A stretch of DNA of 64,000 bases from Girardinichthys multiradiatus (GCF_021462225.1 NC_061797.1:25381093-25445092), one strand, 5' to 3'; shown: positions 36,600 through 47,792, counted from the first letter of the stretch. Notes: generated by a model from the letters alone, not told the origin. Numbers and translations: made by a program.

Positions 36600-37040
36600 T
36601 GACTGACCCAAAAAGCAAAAACAAAATGAAGGATTTGGATTGGCCTCGTCAAAGACATAAATCTGATTTAGTTGCCGTGAGGTAACGCTACAGAGGGCAC
36701 TCATGGTTCAAAATCTACAGTGTGCAGACCTATAACAATTCTGTAAACAAGAGTGGGCCAAAATCTCTCCAAAGCAATGTAAAAGACAGATTTCCAGTTA
36801 TCAAAAAACACATTATGGTAGTTGTTGCTGGCAAGGGTGGCACAACCAGTAATTAGGATTTGAGAGTGATTAGAGGGGACTACTTTTTCACATAGGGTCA
36901 GGTTGGTTTGGATACGTTTTCCCTTAAATAAATGAGATCATCCTTTGAAAATCTCCTGTTGTATTTACTCTGGTTATCTTGACAAAAAAAAACCAGATGA
37001 AACCTCTAAGGAGTAAATACTTTTTCAAAGCACTGCGTGT
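36600..37040 (+). mobile_element. Tc1 relic (transposase 3' end and terminal repeat)
   Basis: A mutated transposase end is readable: CAATTCTGTAAACAAGAGTG then GGGCCAAAATCTCTCC, corresponding to a QFCK-EWAKI-P-QC block, followed by a GTTGTTGCTGGCAAGGGTGG block (VVAGKGGTTS-like end). The terminal repeat follows with TTTTTCACATAGGG and ends near 37,040 (TACTTTTTCAAAGCACTG). Catalytic domain and left end are not preserved. It ends only about 110 bases before the exon at 37,154. Confidence 0.75.
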
Positions 37041-37153
37041 GATCGCTGTTTTGCTCTGTTTCTCATTGTAATCTCACATAAGCAAACAACTGAACTCCTT
37101 TACCCATGTCACCACACAATTAACTGTTTAGTGGCTTTGTTTGCTTTCTGTAG

Positions 37154-37258
37154 ACCTCCAGAGGAACTGGAAAACTACACGGCTTTGGCAAAAGGGATCA
37201 CGCTATTAAAAGAAACCTCAACATCCCAGTGGTAGTAAGAGGCTGGCTCTACAAACAG
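37154..37258 (+). CDS. plekha7: plekha7 exon: start of PH domain
   Basis: A 105-base exon (35 codons, phase 0 on both sides) from TTTCTGTAG to CAG|GTGAGT. The first half is a basic linker, LHGFGKRDHAIKRN (human VHSFGKRDQAIRRN), and the end NIPVVVRGWLYKQ is beta strand 1 of the PH domain. The GKRD-AIKRN motif is shared by the PEPP/PLEKHA4-7 group; VVVRGWL-KQ is the PLEKHA7 form. Basic residues here and in the next exon line the phosphoinositide pocket. Confidence 0.95.
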
Positions 37259-37548
37259 GTGAGTACATACTCACACCTAAACTCATGGAAAGAGATAAAA
37301 ACACAACAGCTACGGTGATGAGCTACATCTAGAAGCTGAAGATGTGTACCAAATGCTACAAGAAAAAAAAAGCAATGGTGCTCAATTACTGCTCTAATGA
37401 TATGCACATAGTCTTCCCCCACTCACTTGTGCTAACAAGCACACTATTCCCAAACTGCTTCTTAATTAAAATGTGAATTAAAATTCACTCCTTCGAGGAA
37501 GACCTCTAAACACACTCTGCGCTGTATTTTTTTCCCCTTCACCTCCAG

Positions 37549-37621
37549 GACAGCTCTGGAATGCGGCTGTGGAAACGGAAGTGGTTTGTTTTGTCAGACT
37601 ACTGCTTGTTTTACTACAAAG
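37549..37621 (+). CDS. plekha7: plekha7 exon: PH domain strands 2-3
   Basis: A 73-base exon (24 codons plus one base, left in phase 1) from CACCTCCAG to AAAG|GTGAGT. The translation DSSGMRLWKRKWFVLSDYCL continues to FYYK. It contains the K-R-K-W core of the phosphoinositide-binding loop (LWKRKWFVL) and the conserved W and F-V-L of PH strand 3. The preceding intron is only 290 bases, unusually short for this gene. Confidence 0.96.
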
Positions 37622-37710
37622 GTGAGTCTGTGTAAAGTGGACTTGGCCAGAGTTTAAAATATAGCTGTTAAATGAAGAGCAGAGACCCTTAGTGCTCTTC
37701 TCTGAAGTCA

Positions 37711-37752
37711 TATAATAATAATAATAATAGTATTTATTATTATTATTATCAT
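37711..37752. repeat. (ATA)n/(TTA)n trinucleotide tract
   Basis: About six ATA units, a short AGTA spacer, then TTATTATTA units; the two halves can pair. It lies in the intron just beside the small LINE-tail insert at 37,762. Confidence 0.9.
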
Positions 37753-37761
37753 TACATCCTT

Positions 37762-37813
37762 ACATACTCGTACTCGTCTTCCGGTCCCGGATAAAGCGGA
37801 AGACGAGTACGAG
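37762..37813. mobile_element. 52-bp palindromic insert made of LINE 3'-tail sequence
   Basis: The insert reads ACTCGTACTCGTCTTCC, then GGTCCCGGATAAAG, then CGGAAGACGAGTACGAG, so its two ends are inverted copies of each other. The words match the LINE 3' end at 2,262-2,305 (ACTCGTCGTCTTCCGCTTATCCGGGACCGG). It is flanked by a 9-base direct repeat, TACATCCTT, at 37,753-37,761 and 37,814-37,822, which looks like a target-site duplication. That points to a failed, inverted retrotransposition of a few tens of bases. Confidence 0.75.
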
Positions 37814-38144
37814 TACATCCTTGGCTTTTATCCTCTCAACTTTTTCTACCTTATTAACTAGAAGTTCTTTATTACAGGATTTAATCTCTGCTTGTGTTGC
37901 TATACACTCAGCCTCTTCTTCTCCATAAATCTTCCTGAATAATAGATAAAACCACATCCCCCATCGTCACACATGCTACCACATGGCCTCGTGGAGACAG
38001 CAGGCCTCCATGACTTATGTTTCACTCATTTTCCTGCTGTTCGTAAATCTGTAACTGTTCATTAACAGCGTATAAGCTTTCGCCGGAAGTCATTGTTTTA
38101 AACAACATTCCATACATTTATATGTGTCTCCGTGTTCTTAACAG

Positions 38145-38245
38145 ACAGCCGAGAAGAAACAGTGCTGGGAAGCATCCCTCTGCCCAGTTATGTCATTGCA
38201 CCAGTCGAGTCTGAAGACCACATAAACCGCAAATATGCTTTCAAG
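38145..38245 (+). CDS. plekha7: plekha7 exon: PH domain strands 4-5
   Basis: A 101-base exon (completes Asp, then 33 codons, phase 0 out) from CTTAACAG to CAAG|GTAACA. SREETVLGSIPLPSYVIAPV then ESEDHINRKYAFK matches human PLEKHA7 (SREEAVLGSIPLPSYVI, NRKYSFK-type) closely. It forms the central strands of the PH barrel; the KDSREE turn is joined across the intron. Confidence 0.96.
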
Positions 38246-38989
38246 GTAACACAGAAGTGGAACCAGCCCTGATCCTTTTTGTCACGAACATTGGAAAATC
38301 TGTCATATCGTAGTTTTGAATTATATTTACTTGTCATCTTCTTACATCCTCTCATGATGACTGGAAGCATCTTTTTGCTGCCTCAATCTAAAACATTTTT
38401 TGAAGTATGAGAAAGTTTTAGTTTTTCGCTTTTATTAATCTTTATTAATAAAATACTTTTAGAACCCTTCTTTAAAAAATAGTCCAAATCTATTTATTTG
38501 TATCAAACACCTTTTTTATGCTTGTCTACATTTTTTGTTTTTTTGCATTTTCCCATGTTTTCCATCTGTCTCAGTTGTTGTTTCATTCTCACAGTGGATT
38601 GCTAAGTAGTAGATCATCTAATCAAATTAGCCTCGAAGAACAATGCATGGTCTGCATTTTTCACCTAATATGAAGAGAAGGCAGGATAAACATTTTTATT
38701 GCGCTGCCCTTATAAGCACAAGTCGAACAGAGGCTGTAGAACGGCAGTCTGAAAAGGATTTTTTTTACATATAATAATATTATGAACATTATGAAAAAAT
38801 TATAACCAAAAACACCACTTTTAACAAAAACGCAAAGCAATACAACTTGTCCTTTTTTATTCAAATAAATCTAGGCCAAAACATTGAAATAGTGAATGAA
38901 AACACAAGGAAACCTACAATAATTTAAACCCCTTCAGATAAGAAAATGAAATAAAACTCTGTTGCCCTGAGACTCATAGTTCAGGTCAG

Positions 38990-39420
38990 GCACACCTCTG
39001 ATCGTCCTTCAGATGTTTCTCCAAGTTTATTTGAGTCCACATGTGCTAAAATCAGTTGATTGAACATGATTATGAAATGTAACACACTTGTCTATATAAG
39101 GTATTACAGCTGTCAACAGAGCAATCAGAGAAATAACCAAGCAATGAATTAGATGGACACTGCAGCCTACTTGGATTTTTTTTTAATGAAAAAATGCACC
39201 TTAGAGACTGTCAGATCAAGATAAACAAACTTATCTGGTCTGATGAAACCAAATCAAACCCTTTTGGCCTGAATTCCAGTTATTATGTGTGGAGAAAAAC
39301 AGTCACTATTAATCGCCTGGCTAGCACCATCCTTACTCTGAATCAAGCATGGTGGCAGTATCATGGTGTGGGGACATTTTTCTGCTGTAGGAGCTGGACT
39401 GGCCCTTAATGGAGGGTAAG
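38990..39420 (+). mobile_element. Tc1 relic with fragment of catalytic domain
   Basis: The left part has the leader of a common fish Tc1 family (CACACCTCTGATCGTCCTTC, AGATGTTTCTCCAAGTTTAT, TCTATATAAGGTATTACAG). After a large internal deletion, 39,221-39,415 encodes KLIWSDETKSNPFGLNSSYY then VWRK, the block around the first catalytic Asp (WSDET). It continues with a decayed counterpart of the KHGGGS-MVWG block. The frame ends soon after; the second half is lost. Confidence 0.8.
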
Positions 39421-39429
39421 ATGTCAGCA

Positions 39430-39590
39430 TCTAACCCAGCAAAATGCGTGACCTATGCAGGTCGTTATGGGTTCGACTCCTGGGCCTTTGACCTTGGCCG
39501 CATGTCTTCCCCCCTCTCTCCTTTTCTGTCAGCTCACTGTCAAAAAATAAAAAAATAAAGGCCACAAGTGCTGCAAAAAAAAACATTTTA
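39430..39590 (+). repeat. tRNA-derived SINE-like fragment
   Basis: GGTTCGACTCC at 39,470-39,480 matches the RNA polymerase III B box consensus. It is followed by GGCCTTTGACCTTGGCCGCA, a CT-rich stretch (TCTTCCCCCCTCTCTCC) and an A-rich tail with AATAAAGGCCACAAGTGC. This order (B box, unrelated body, A-rich tail) is typical for tRNA-derived SINEs. The A box and 5' end are not clear, possibly truncated against the Tc1 relic. Confidence 0.6.
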
Positions 39591-39892
39591 AAAAGTTTTA
39601 AACAAAGGCTGTGATACCTATGTGCCTGTTTTTTGTTTGCTTGTATGAAATAAATATAAAATTGACATGTTTTTCTTTGTCATTATGGGCTGTTATGTGG
39701 GGAATTTTAAGGGGGAAACATGAAATTGACCTGATTCATTTGAACCTTTCTGTTGTAGATTTGCTGGGGTACTTGAAGGTGGTGTTTTATTTAATGACCA
39801 AGTTAGAGCTGCTAGATAGATAACATCACATTTAAGTAAAGGATATTAAATTTCAGAAATACGTACGAATACAGACTGTATTTCACAACATA

Positions 39893-39918
39893 TATATATA
39901 TAGATATATATATATATT
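39893..39918. repeat. (TA)n tract
   Basis: TA dinucleotides interrupted once by a G. Simple repeat in an intron. Confidence 0.9.
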
Positions 39919-40716
39919 GATTTGCCAAGTCTTACTTAGGTGCTACCTTGTTAGGATAAGTGTGTCTTGGGAACCTTTTCAACCAAATATTTTCTATTTA
40001 GTGATTGTTATTTTTTACATTTAGGAATATTTACTGGTGTCTTGAATGTGTTCCACTTCTCAGCAATATTCATTTCTGTCAGATTTAGATTCAATGTAGT
40101 TTTGGCAATCAGACCAGACCAAATAAGGATAAAAACTTGTGGTATATACGCTTCAGGATAGGTTCATCAGAAGTATTTAATCAGCAGCAATACTTCCCAG
40201 TGATGTTGTCATGTTGCTGGTCAAGTCTGTTTTTGTTAATGTCCAATTTTAAGATGTAATATTTTTTAGGAATGTTTGGTTATGGACTTTAGCATTAAAA
40301 TAGGGTGGACTGACTTTTTGGTTTTAATATATTATCACATCTTTGTTACTTTTCCTTGCTCACGAAGACTTTTTTAAACAATTTTGCAAATGCTGCCTCC
40401 TGTGTGAAGACATGCGGCAGCTTCTCTTTTACACAGAGTTTGCAGTGAAAACCCCTGATGCCTGAGATTTTGATCCACTGTTTCAGCACCAGGCCATTCT
40501 GCTGCAATCCTTTTAGCCCCTTTGTACTTTTAGTGTTTCTGTGCAAATGTGTGAGAGTGTGCACACAGTGTGAATTGGATCTCGTGTGCCTGTGAGGTGT
40601 GTGTCTCCTGAGCTTCACGGCATACAATGAAATTTGTATGATAATTGGGATGCTTGAAATATTAATCTTACCTTCAGCCTGTTCACCGTCTCCTCCCCCT
40701 TGCTAGTTGGGGAGTA

Positions 40717-40738
40717 TATATATATATATATATATATA
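40717..40738. repeat. (TA)n tract
   Basis: About 11 uninterrupted TA units in the same intron. Confidence 0.9.
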
Positions 40739-41073
40739 AGTTTAGATTAGACATTGAGGCCTGGTTCTCCTGTACCACCTTGTATGGAGCACTTCCCTCA
40801 AACTACTTCAGCTTTGCTTTCAGACGTCATTTATTAGGGTAAATTTAATTATGTGGGTCTGAGAAACTTGAAATGTTCTTTACTGCTCAAGAAGCATGAC
40901 CACAGTTCAGTGAAAGGGATATTACTGAATCTTAGAGCCTCTGAAATGTATTGTGATTTGCAAACTTTCTGACAAACGGAGCTGAAAAAAAAAACAAGGT
41001 TGTGAGGGGAAAAAAATCAAATGTAACATGGTGCAATAGCCTCGACTCATCTTTCATTTCTTTATACTTTACT

Positions 41074-41143
41074 TCCAAGAAGCCAAGCTGTCTTGTAATG
41101 TTTTACAATGCTCTTGATCAATAGTTGAAGTTTTTTTTTTAAG
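41074..41143 (+). repeat. Fragment of the mariner-type family seen at 50,904
   Basis: GAAGCCAAGCTGTCTTGTAA, then TGTTTTACAATGCTCTTGATCAAT, lines up with 50,950-51,000 (GAGGCCAAACCTTCTTGTAA, then TATTTTAAAGTGTTCGTGATCAAT). The rest of the element is missing here. Confidence 0.6.
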
Positions 41144-42458
41144 GTTTTAGTTTGGACTATGGCTGCTTTAACCTTAGTTAAAGCAACTAGTTTTGTTTTT
41201 GTTTCTTCAATCGTTCAGGAATAAAGAAAAGCTCCTAAACTCAGGGAATCAACCACAAATCAGACACTTAAAGAAGAAAAATATCTTTAGGGACTTTGTT
41301 AATAGTAGACTATAACAAATATGCAATTTGTTCCCATTTTTTAAGTTGAACTGTTATTCATTCTTGCTTTCTGTGACACCACAGTCGACACCATTTTCTG
41401 TTTTCTTTACCTGAGTCAGCACTGATCAGCTGTAACTTCCTGTTGTTTTCTGTTCTCTTATTTTTGCTCATCTTGCTGTGTTTCTCTCATTCCCTGTTGG
41501 TTAATTGCCTTCCATTGTGACCTGGTGTGTTTGCGTGAGCGGAGTGAGTACTGTTCTCTGCGGACTTCTGTCCTGAGTCACAAAGGCTTCCTGTCTTGCA
41601 TGAATAGGTATTTGATTTCACTTTAGCCTCATCGATAGAACGCCATGCTCACCTTATTTCACTCCATATCCTGCCGCTTGATGCTGAGTGCACATTTCTA
41701 AATGTGCATTTAGGCCTTACCATAAGCAAGCATGACTGCAGCAAGTCATCTGTGAGACAATGCCAGAGTTCATCGGACTTTCAGCAGTTTTTATGTACAG
41801 TTCGCCTGCATGAATCTGAGCAAAACAAACTTCTCCTTCGTTTGCACAGTTAAGTCTGTGTCTGTTTAGACAGTGGCACATTTTTTGGCATTGCATCTGA
41901 GTAAATACAGAAGATCCTGAAAGCATTAGAATTAGAATTTGACACTAAGTTTATGCATTGGAGTCATACAAGTGAGAGTCTATTCTTGATTCATTTCAAA
42001 TCCAAAATCCTGCTTTGTAGCAAAGAAAACGTGTTGAACGTTCTGATATGTTTAGTTATCCATCTTCCAGTTATAGTTCATTATGAATTGTTACAAACTG
42101 GCCGAGCATGAAACTTATTTGACCTGCTGATCACTTTCAGCACTCACAGTATCATGTTCAGTGGCTCTGGTATTTGTCTTGTCATGTTGCTTATTCCTTA
42201 TCGCTTTTCATCATCACGGTTGGGTGGGTGGCTGGGTCCCATCTGTGTCTTCCACTCTCCTTTCAGTGAGGATGCAAATTCATTGCATTTTATTTAATTT
42301 ACGTTGCCATCAGCAGTTAGTCTTATGCTGTACATGCAATACTTTGTATTGTTTGACAATGTAAGATGCACATATGACTTTTAATGTGATATATTCACTT
42401 TAATTAATAAAGAAAGTGTTTTTAAGCTTTAAGCATATTTAAAAAGTGTTTGTATAGC

Positions 42459-43900
42459 ACCCTCCACAATTATTGGCAACCCTGGTAGAAATATGTAAAA
42501 ATCATTCAAATTAATAAATAACTCAACCTTTCATCTGAGTACATTTATTCTGTGGAGAAAAATATCATATCTTTTTAACTTTTAACTTTTCACAAAATTG
42601 TTGGTTCTATATGTATTGGCAGATCTAAGAATCCTTATGTAATAAATGTGGCAAAAAATGATTTGAGATACTTTACTTTTTAGGTCATTTAGAGTTCCGA
42701 CAAGTTTCCATAACAGACGTCAAATGCTACCTACATGCCAATCAGTTGCTTGGGCGACATACCAGGAAAAGCTTTTTCTATCCTACCATGAGAAACAGAA
42801 ATCTGGAGTTTGCTAAAAGCTGCTAGAAGCTAAAGTAGAACTGTATGCTTTGGTTAGATGAAACTTTAGGCAAGTTTTCACTATGGGTTCCTGAACTTTT
42901 TTCTCTGCAACTTTTTTATCTACCTACTCAGTTTTTTGGTGCATTTTGACTGGGATACTGATACCTGGGCCATTTAAATTAAACTAACATTGTCAGGGTT
43001 TATAAGTGTAATTGAATGTAAACTCTGATAAGATAAACTGGATGACTGAAACAAAATGCTGGGATTATTAAACAAGTAAGAAAGGGCTAGTGTTCTCCCA
43101 CAACAAAGCTTCACCTTTAGTTGAGGGTCCATACAAAAAGTCCCACTTCTCTGTCAAGGCAAGTTTTAGGGTAGATTTTTACCCGCTTTTGTCTGAGTTG
43201 GTACTGGTTCCTGCAGAAGAAATGTGCAGGGGGAAGATAAAGTACCCCTGAAAAACACCCTGGTTCCTGAAAAGGTTGCTGCAGTGCAAACGCACCTTAA
43301 GACTGAGCTTTTTCATAATAAACATTGTGTATAAGGATGAATCTGTAAAAAAACAAAAAATACATATTGAATATTAAAAAAATTATCAACTGTGAAGTCT
43401 GGGAGATGATCTGTGATGCTGTGGGCCTGTTTCCCTTCCAGTAACACATGCCATCACACACTCTTTGAAATACCTTGGCATTTTAAGTATAAATATTTGT
43501 GGACTCTAGAATAAACTGAAACTGGTTTTCAGCTGGACAATGACCTCAAGAGTGTCATCAATTTAGCAAAGCAAGGGTTTAATGCTTGTACCATGACCAT
43601 CATAGCTCAGATACATTCTTTCTATATAAAACCTTTGGGTTGGACTGAAGTGAAAATAAGATAGGACCCCGGCTCAGGATGTTCTTGTGCAAAGAAGAAT
43701 GGTCAAAAATCCCTCTCTCTGTAAGGTCCAACCTTGTGAAATATGTAGGACAAACTTAGTCCTGTCCTGTTGGCAACATGCATTAATTATGGCTCTGATG
43801 ATTTTGTTAATATTTTTTCTTTTCTAATGTGGAATCTTTTCCCCAAACTACATAAATGCACTCAAGTTACATGTTGAATTATTCTCAAATATTCAGTCAG
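42459..43900 (+). mobile_element. Decayed Tc1-type element with an internal insertion
   Basis: The left end (CACCCTCCACAATTATTGGC) and traces of the transposase are visible: TATGCTTTGGTTAGATGAAAC (first catalytic region), ATGCTGTGGGCCTGTTTCCC, CAGCTGGACAATGACC (second catalytic region, QLDND-type) and TGTGCAAAGAAGAATGGTCA (C-terminal CKEEWS block). The order is right but the frame has many stops. About 42,870-43,310 does not belong to the element: it begins AAGTTTTCACTATGGGTTCC and ends GTTCCTGAAAAGGTTGCTGC and looks like another inserted repeat. Confidence 0.7.
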
Positions 43901-44637
43901 CAATGCTGTAAATTTGAAGCATTTCATCATAGTTAGGGTTCTAACTATGAAGAACAAGGTCTAATGTACAACAAAAAGGAGAAAACCTTGACTGCAGAGG
44001 TAAAAGCAGTCTTCATAGCAGACATTAATAGCAAGCTTTTTGTATTCACGACTGATATAAAGTGAGATGAAATTAGTGATGGTATAAGGACAATTGTATA
44101 AGAGTGAAAACAATGGCTGCTGTGAAACTGTGCCAGAAGCTGCTAATTGTTCCTGCAGAGTGATAACTGGGTTGAAGTTGTAGGGCTCAGTACCAGGTTT
44201 ATGAAAGCAATCTCAGTTATTACAAATGTGTTTTACCACAGAGAACTTCAAACAGGCAAGTTTATATTTCAACATTGTCTGTATTTTGTGTGTGCTCTAA
44301 ATGAGCACATTATTTCATTTTATTTGTTGTTTTTTTCTGGTTGTTTGCTCTGTTTTGTTCTCTAGAAGGATTGTAGCTGCTTTATTGGAAATCAAAGGGA
44401 AAACATAACGTCCTGTGCTTTTTTTTCCCTTCCCAGAAGTAGCAAGCTTTCTTATTGTTTCTGCTGCAGCACTTTTGCTCCACATTTTGCTCTTATAAAA
44501 TTCCTCTGCAAACTTCTCTGAGTTTAAAGGTCTCAGTGAAGTTTCTAACTCATCATCCTCTGACAGCCTCGGGACAAGAAAAACTCTCATACCTCCCTTC
44601 TACTTCTGCCCTCCTCTGATATCTCCCTCTTTGACAG

Positions 44638-44816
44638 GCAACCCACACTGGAATGCGCTCCTACATTTACAATAAGAACTCTGTGATTGGCTCGCAGGCA
44701 GAGCACTGCGGGATGCGGACGTATTTCTTCAGTGCGGACACACAGGAGGACATGAATGGCTGGATCCGGGCCATGAACCAGGCTGCGCTAATGCAGCAGA
44801 GTCACACCATAAAGAG
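44638..44816 (+). CDS. plekha7: plekha7 exon: end of PH domain
   Basis: A 179-base exon (59 codons plus 2 bases, phase 2 out) from TTTGACAG to AAGAG|GTTGGT. It holds the PLEKHA7-type loop MRSYIYNKNSVIGSQAEHC and then the last strands and C-terminal helix of the PH domain, MRTYFFSADTQEDMNGWIRA then MNQAAL. The invariant helix tryptophan is W42 of this exon (GWIRAM). Human PLEKHA7 has a loop of the same type (IYNSSTAGSQAE), which its relatives PLEKHA4-6 lack; this is the best evidence for the specific paralogue. The donor GTTGGT is atypical at +3. Confidence 0.95.
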
Positions 44817-47193
44817 GTTGGTCCTGCTCTCTGCTTGCTTCTGCAATTGGTCGGACCTCTGCTGGTGCTAACACAGTCTATGAGGCATATTTATTTCTAT
44901 GGACTGAAAATGCACTCAAAATATCTGTAAAAAATGTAGTATAAAAAGAAAATCAATATCAAATAGAACTATTTAATTCATAATGTTAGTGCAGTGTTGG
45001 CCGCAATGCTGAAAGGAAACTTTCTATAATTTTTCTGTCTTGGATGTAATTTATTTTGTTTTATCAGGCCTAGTTTTGTTCAGTAACCCTAAGATATTGT
45101 CTTGTCTGCAGTGTGTAGGTCCTGCATCATGTTTTTCTATACTGTAAACTGTGTTTGCAATATGCAGTTACCATTGTTTTGAATCTTCTAGGCAATATTG
45201 CCACCTGGAGACAAATGCAAGTATGTGCTTTTGTGTGTTTCAGTAGGAAAAGGAACAAATGTCCCCAGGAAATGAAATATTTATCAGGTGAAAGGCTTTG
45301 AAAAACTATTGTGAAATAGATATACGTTTTATTGCTTTTTCTCCCCACATTGGGAAATTAATTAATTGGAAAAGATGACTTAATAGCTGGGTTTACCAAA
45401 AACAGCAGCTCTCTGCCCCAAGGTATTTGATGAAGACAAATCGACTGTCATTTTAATACTGTGGGAAATTACTCTTAATTAATTGCTCTCCACTGCATTT
45501 TGATAATAATGTGTTGTGAACAGAAATTCAATCAACTTCTTTTTATACTTTGGGCTTTTGTTGGGCTGTACTCAGTAATGAATCTGATCATATGTGGATG
45601 AACCCTTGCTAATGGTTCAGGTTAAACAGGATTAATTGTATACCAATTAGGCACAAGGTGAAGTAACACTGATTATCTCTTCATCACAGTGACTCGGTGG
45701 GTGGGATTTATTAGACAGCAAAATTTTGTCCTCAGAGTTGGTGTGTTAGAAACAAGGAAAACTAAACAATAGGTAATGCTGGTTCTGATAGAAAGGTGCC
45801 ACAAGACAAATATCATCAGAATTTGCTGACAATCGGACTGGATGGCCACAGACCAGTAAAGGTGTCTTTGCTGACCACTGTCCAAACCACTAAAAAGAGC
45901 CACCAGGCCATAAGAAATGGATCTCAGAACCTGCTCTGACATTATGTGGATGGTTGTATACATCTGTGTTGCTTATCTAAGGAACACGTGGCAACAGAAT
46001 GCACAATGGGCAGTAGGTGGGCAGAGGTGTTGTGATGCTTCGGGTTGTTAGTTCGATACAACCCCCTACCTAAGCATTGTTGTTGATGATGATGATTTCC
46101 TTTATTTGTACAGGGACAGTGCACAGCAATACATTGACCTAAAAACAGGAATCATGCATGGTGCCAGGTTATAGCAAAAGATGCTAATTTCCACGTGTAG
46201 TCCCTTGACAGGTTGATATTAATCAAAACTAACTGGTTTTTTTTTTTTTATGGAAATGTATGAGAGAAGAGAACCAGTGAACATAAACTAATACAACACA
46301 ATCGTAACAGACCTCGCCCCTCAGTTACACCAGTTCTTAAAGACTTCCAGGGATTTATCATTTCTCTATCACACGCTTGCACCTATACAATAAACATACC
46401 TATTTGTTCATACACACATACACTTTCGCACTCTCACATACTTTCAAATGAACCAATTATACTTTCATTTACATACATTCATCACTAATGAGTGCAAACC
46501 TGCTTTGATAAAAGCCATTTCTTTGTCAAATGTGCAAACATTGAGAAACTTGTACATGTTATAATCTCAGTTGGTAATGTATTCCACTGACTCATGGCAA
46601 CAACAGAGAAGGCAGATTTAGCAAAAGATGTCTTACATTAAAGACTATTTACACCCTTTCATCAAAACAGTATTCCTTCTTTCAGTAAGATAATGTGCTT
46701 TACCACAAAGTATAATTTGTTTAGGAATGGTTGAATGAACACAGGTTTCAGGTGTTGACATGGCCTCCAAATTCCCCCAGCTGTCAATTCATTCAAGCTT
46801 CTCTTGAATGTGCTGGAGTGAAATCCAGAGAGGCCCCATCTCGCAATTTACAGGGCTTAAACAACCTGCTGTTAACATATTGGTGCCTGATACCACAGCA
46901 CTACGTCATGGATCTAGTGGAATCCATGAGTCAGGGCTGTTTTGACAGAAAAAGGGGGTTCAAAATACTGTTACGCAGGTGGTCTTAATTTAATGCCTGA
47001 TTCATGTATATTGTTCTCTATCTGCAGCATGGATTTCAGGAATAAGTCTGCATACTATGTAAAAACTGCAACAGAAGAGGTTGATCGGTGATAAATGGTT
47101 GTTGAAAGATGCTTAAGACCTTCTAAACTCCTTGCAATCAGATGTTCTGCATCCATGTTTAGCTTTTGTTAACCCATCTCACTTTTTTCACAG
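44817..47193 (+). other. plekha7 intron with unclassified repeat and Tc1 relic
   Basis: 44,817-45,990 is unremarkable. 45,990-46,640 resembles dispersed fish repeats (a GATGATGATGATTTCCTTTA then TTTGTACAGGGACAGTGCAC block, and GGTAATGTATTCCACTGACT near 46,573), class unknown. A Tc1 relic follows (46,725-46,985). Confidence 0.55.
46725..46985 (+). mobile_element. Tc1 transposase C-terminal relic
   Basis: The translation contains NEHRFQVLTWPPNSP, the usual approach to the third catalytic residue, followed by a disrupted stretch where DLNPIEHLWDVL should be. Then comes REAPSRNLQGLNNLL and a VMDLVESMSQG block matching the LVESMPRRV end. The catalytic Glu is not preserved. No terminal repeat was identified on either side. 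It ends about 200 bases before the next exon. Confidence 0.75.
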
Positions 47194-47613
47194 AGAATTG
47201 GAAAAGCCTGTACAGCAAGCAGTTCCACAGACCAACCATGTCCACAATGCTCAGAACTCATTAAAGTCCAACAGCGCTCACAGTACAGACAGAGGAGAAC
47301 CTCAGGATAATGGGATCAGACTGGCTCACGGGGATGAGGGGAAGTATGGACTGGAGATCCAGGGGAAACCCAGCCATGCAGCCCCTCAGGAAAGACTAGA
47401 GAGACTTTCACCAGACACTGTCAGTGGAGCCGCCCACAAAAACGGACAGCAGGCTGTGATACAAGTGACTCTACCACCAGAGCAAAACGGAAGTGTTATC
47501 TATCAGAGGGGTTTTGTTTCACGGGCTGACTCTGGGAAACATGTTCAGAGGAAAGATACTCTGGCTCAGGTGGAGCAGTGGGTCAAAGTTCACAAAAGCG
47601 ACCCGACAAAGAG
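47194..47613 (+). CDS. plekha7: plekha7 exon: Gln/Ser-rich region after PH domain
   Basis: A 420-base exon (completes Arg, 139 codons plus 2 bases) from TTTTTTCACAG to AAGAG|GTCAGT. It begins ELEKPVQQAVPQTNHVHNAQ (human DMEKVERQAVPQANH) and ends with KHVQRKDTLAQVEQWVKVHK (human KHSQRKSNLAQVEHWARAQK). Between these anchors the sequence is polar and poorly conserved, probably disordered. The conserved QRK--LAQVE-W element is shared with PLEKHA5/6. Confidence 0.93.
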
Positions 47614-47792
47614 GTCAGTTGGTTCTGCATCTATTAGCATTTCTCTCATTCAGGAACATGAATGTGACAGTGTTGAGTAAATGGCTCTATCTTGTGGTTA
47701 ATTTGTGAACTGCACAACATATGGCCCTCTTTTCCCATTGTTTTTATTTATAAAAACTAAAGTTTTTAATGTCATGTGATTTTCTGTCTCAG

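Larger units (their letters stand above)
38246..44637 (+). other. plekha7 intron (6.4 kb) within the PH domain
   Basis: Contains a Tc1 relic (about 38,990-39,420), a tRNA-derived SINE-like piece (39,430-39,590), two (TA)n tracts (39,893-39,918; 40,717-40,738), a small mariner-terminal fragment (41,074-41,143) and a longer Tc1 relic (42,459-43,900). The remainder holds nothing I can name. Confidence 0.7.

Noticed and set aside
39470..39480. B-box match as a tRNA gene
   Set aside because: No A box, no cloverleaf stems and no acceptor stem around it; fits a SINE fragment.
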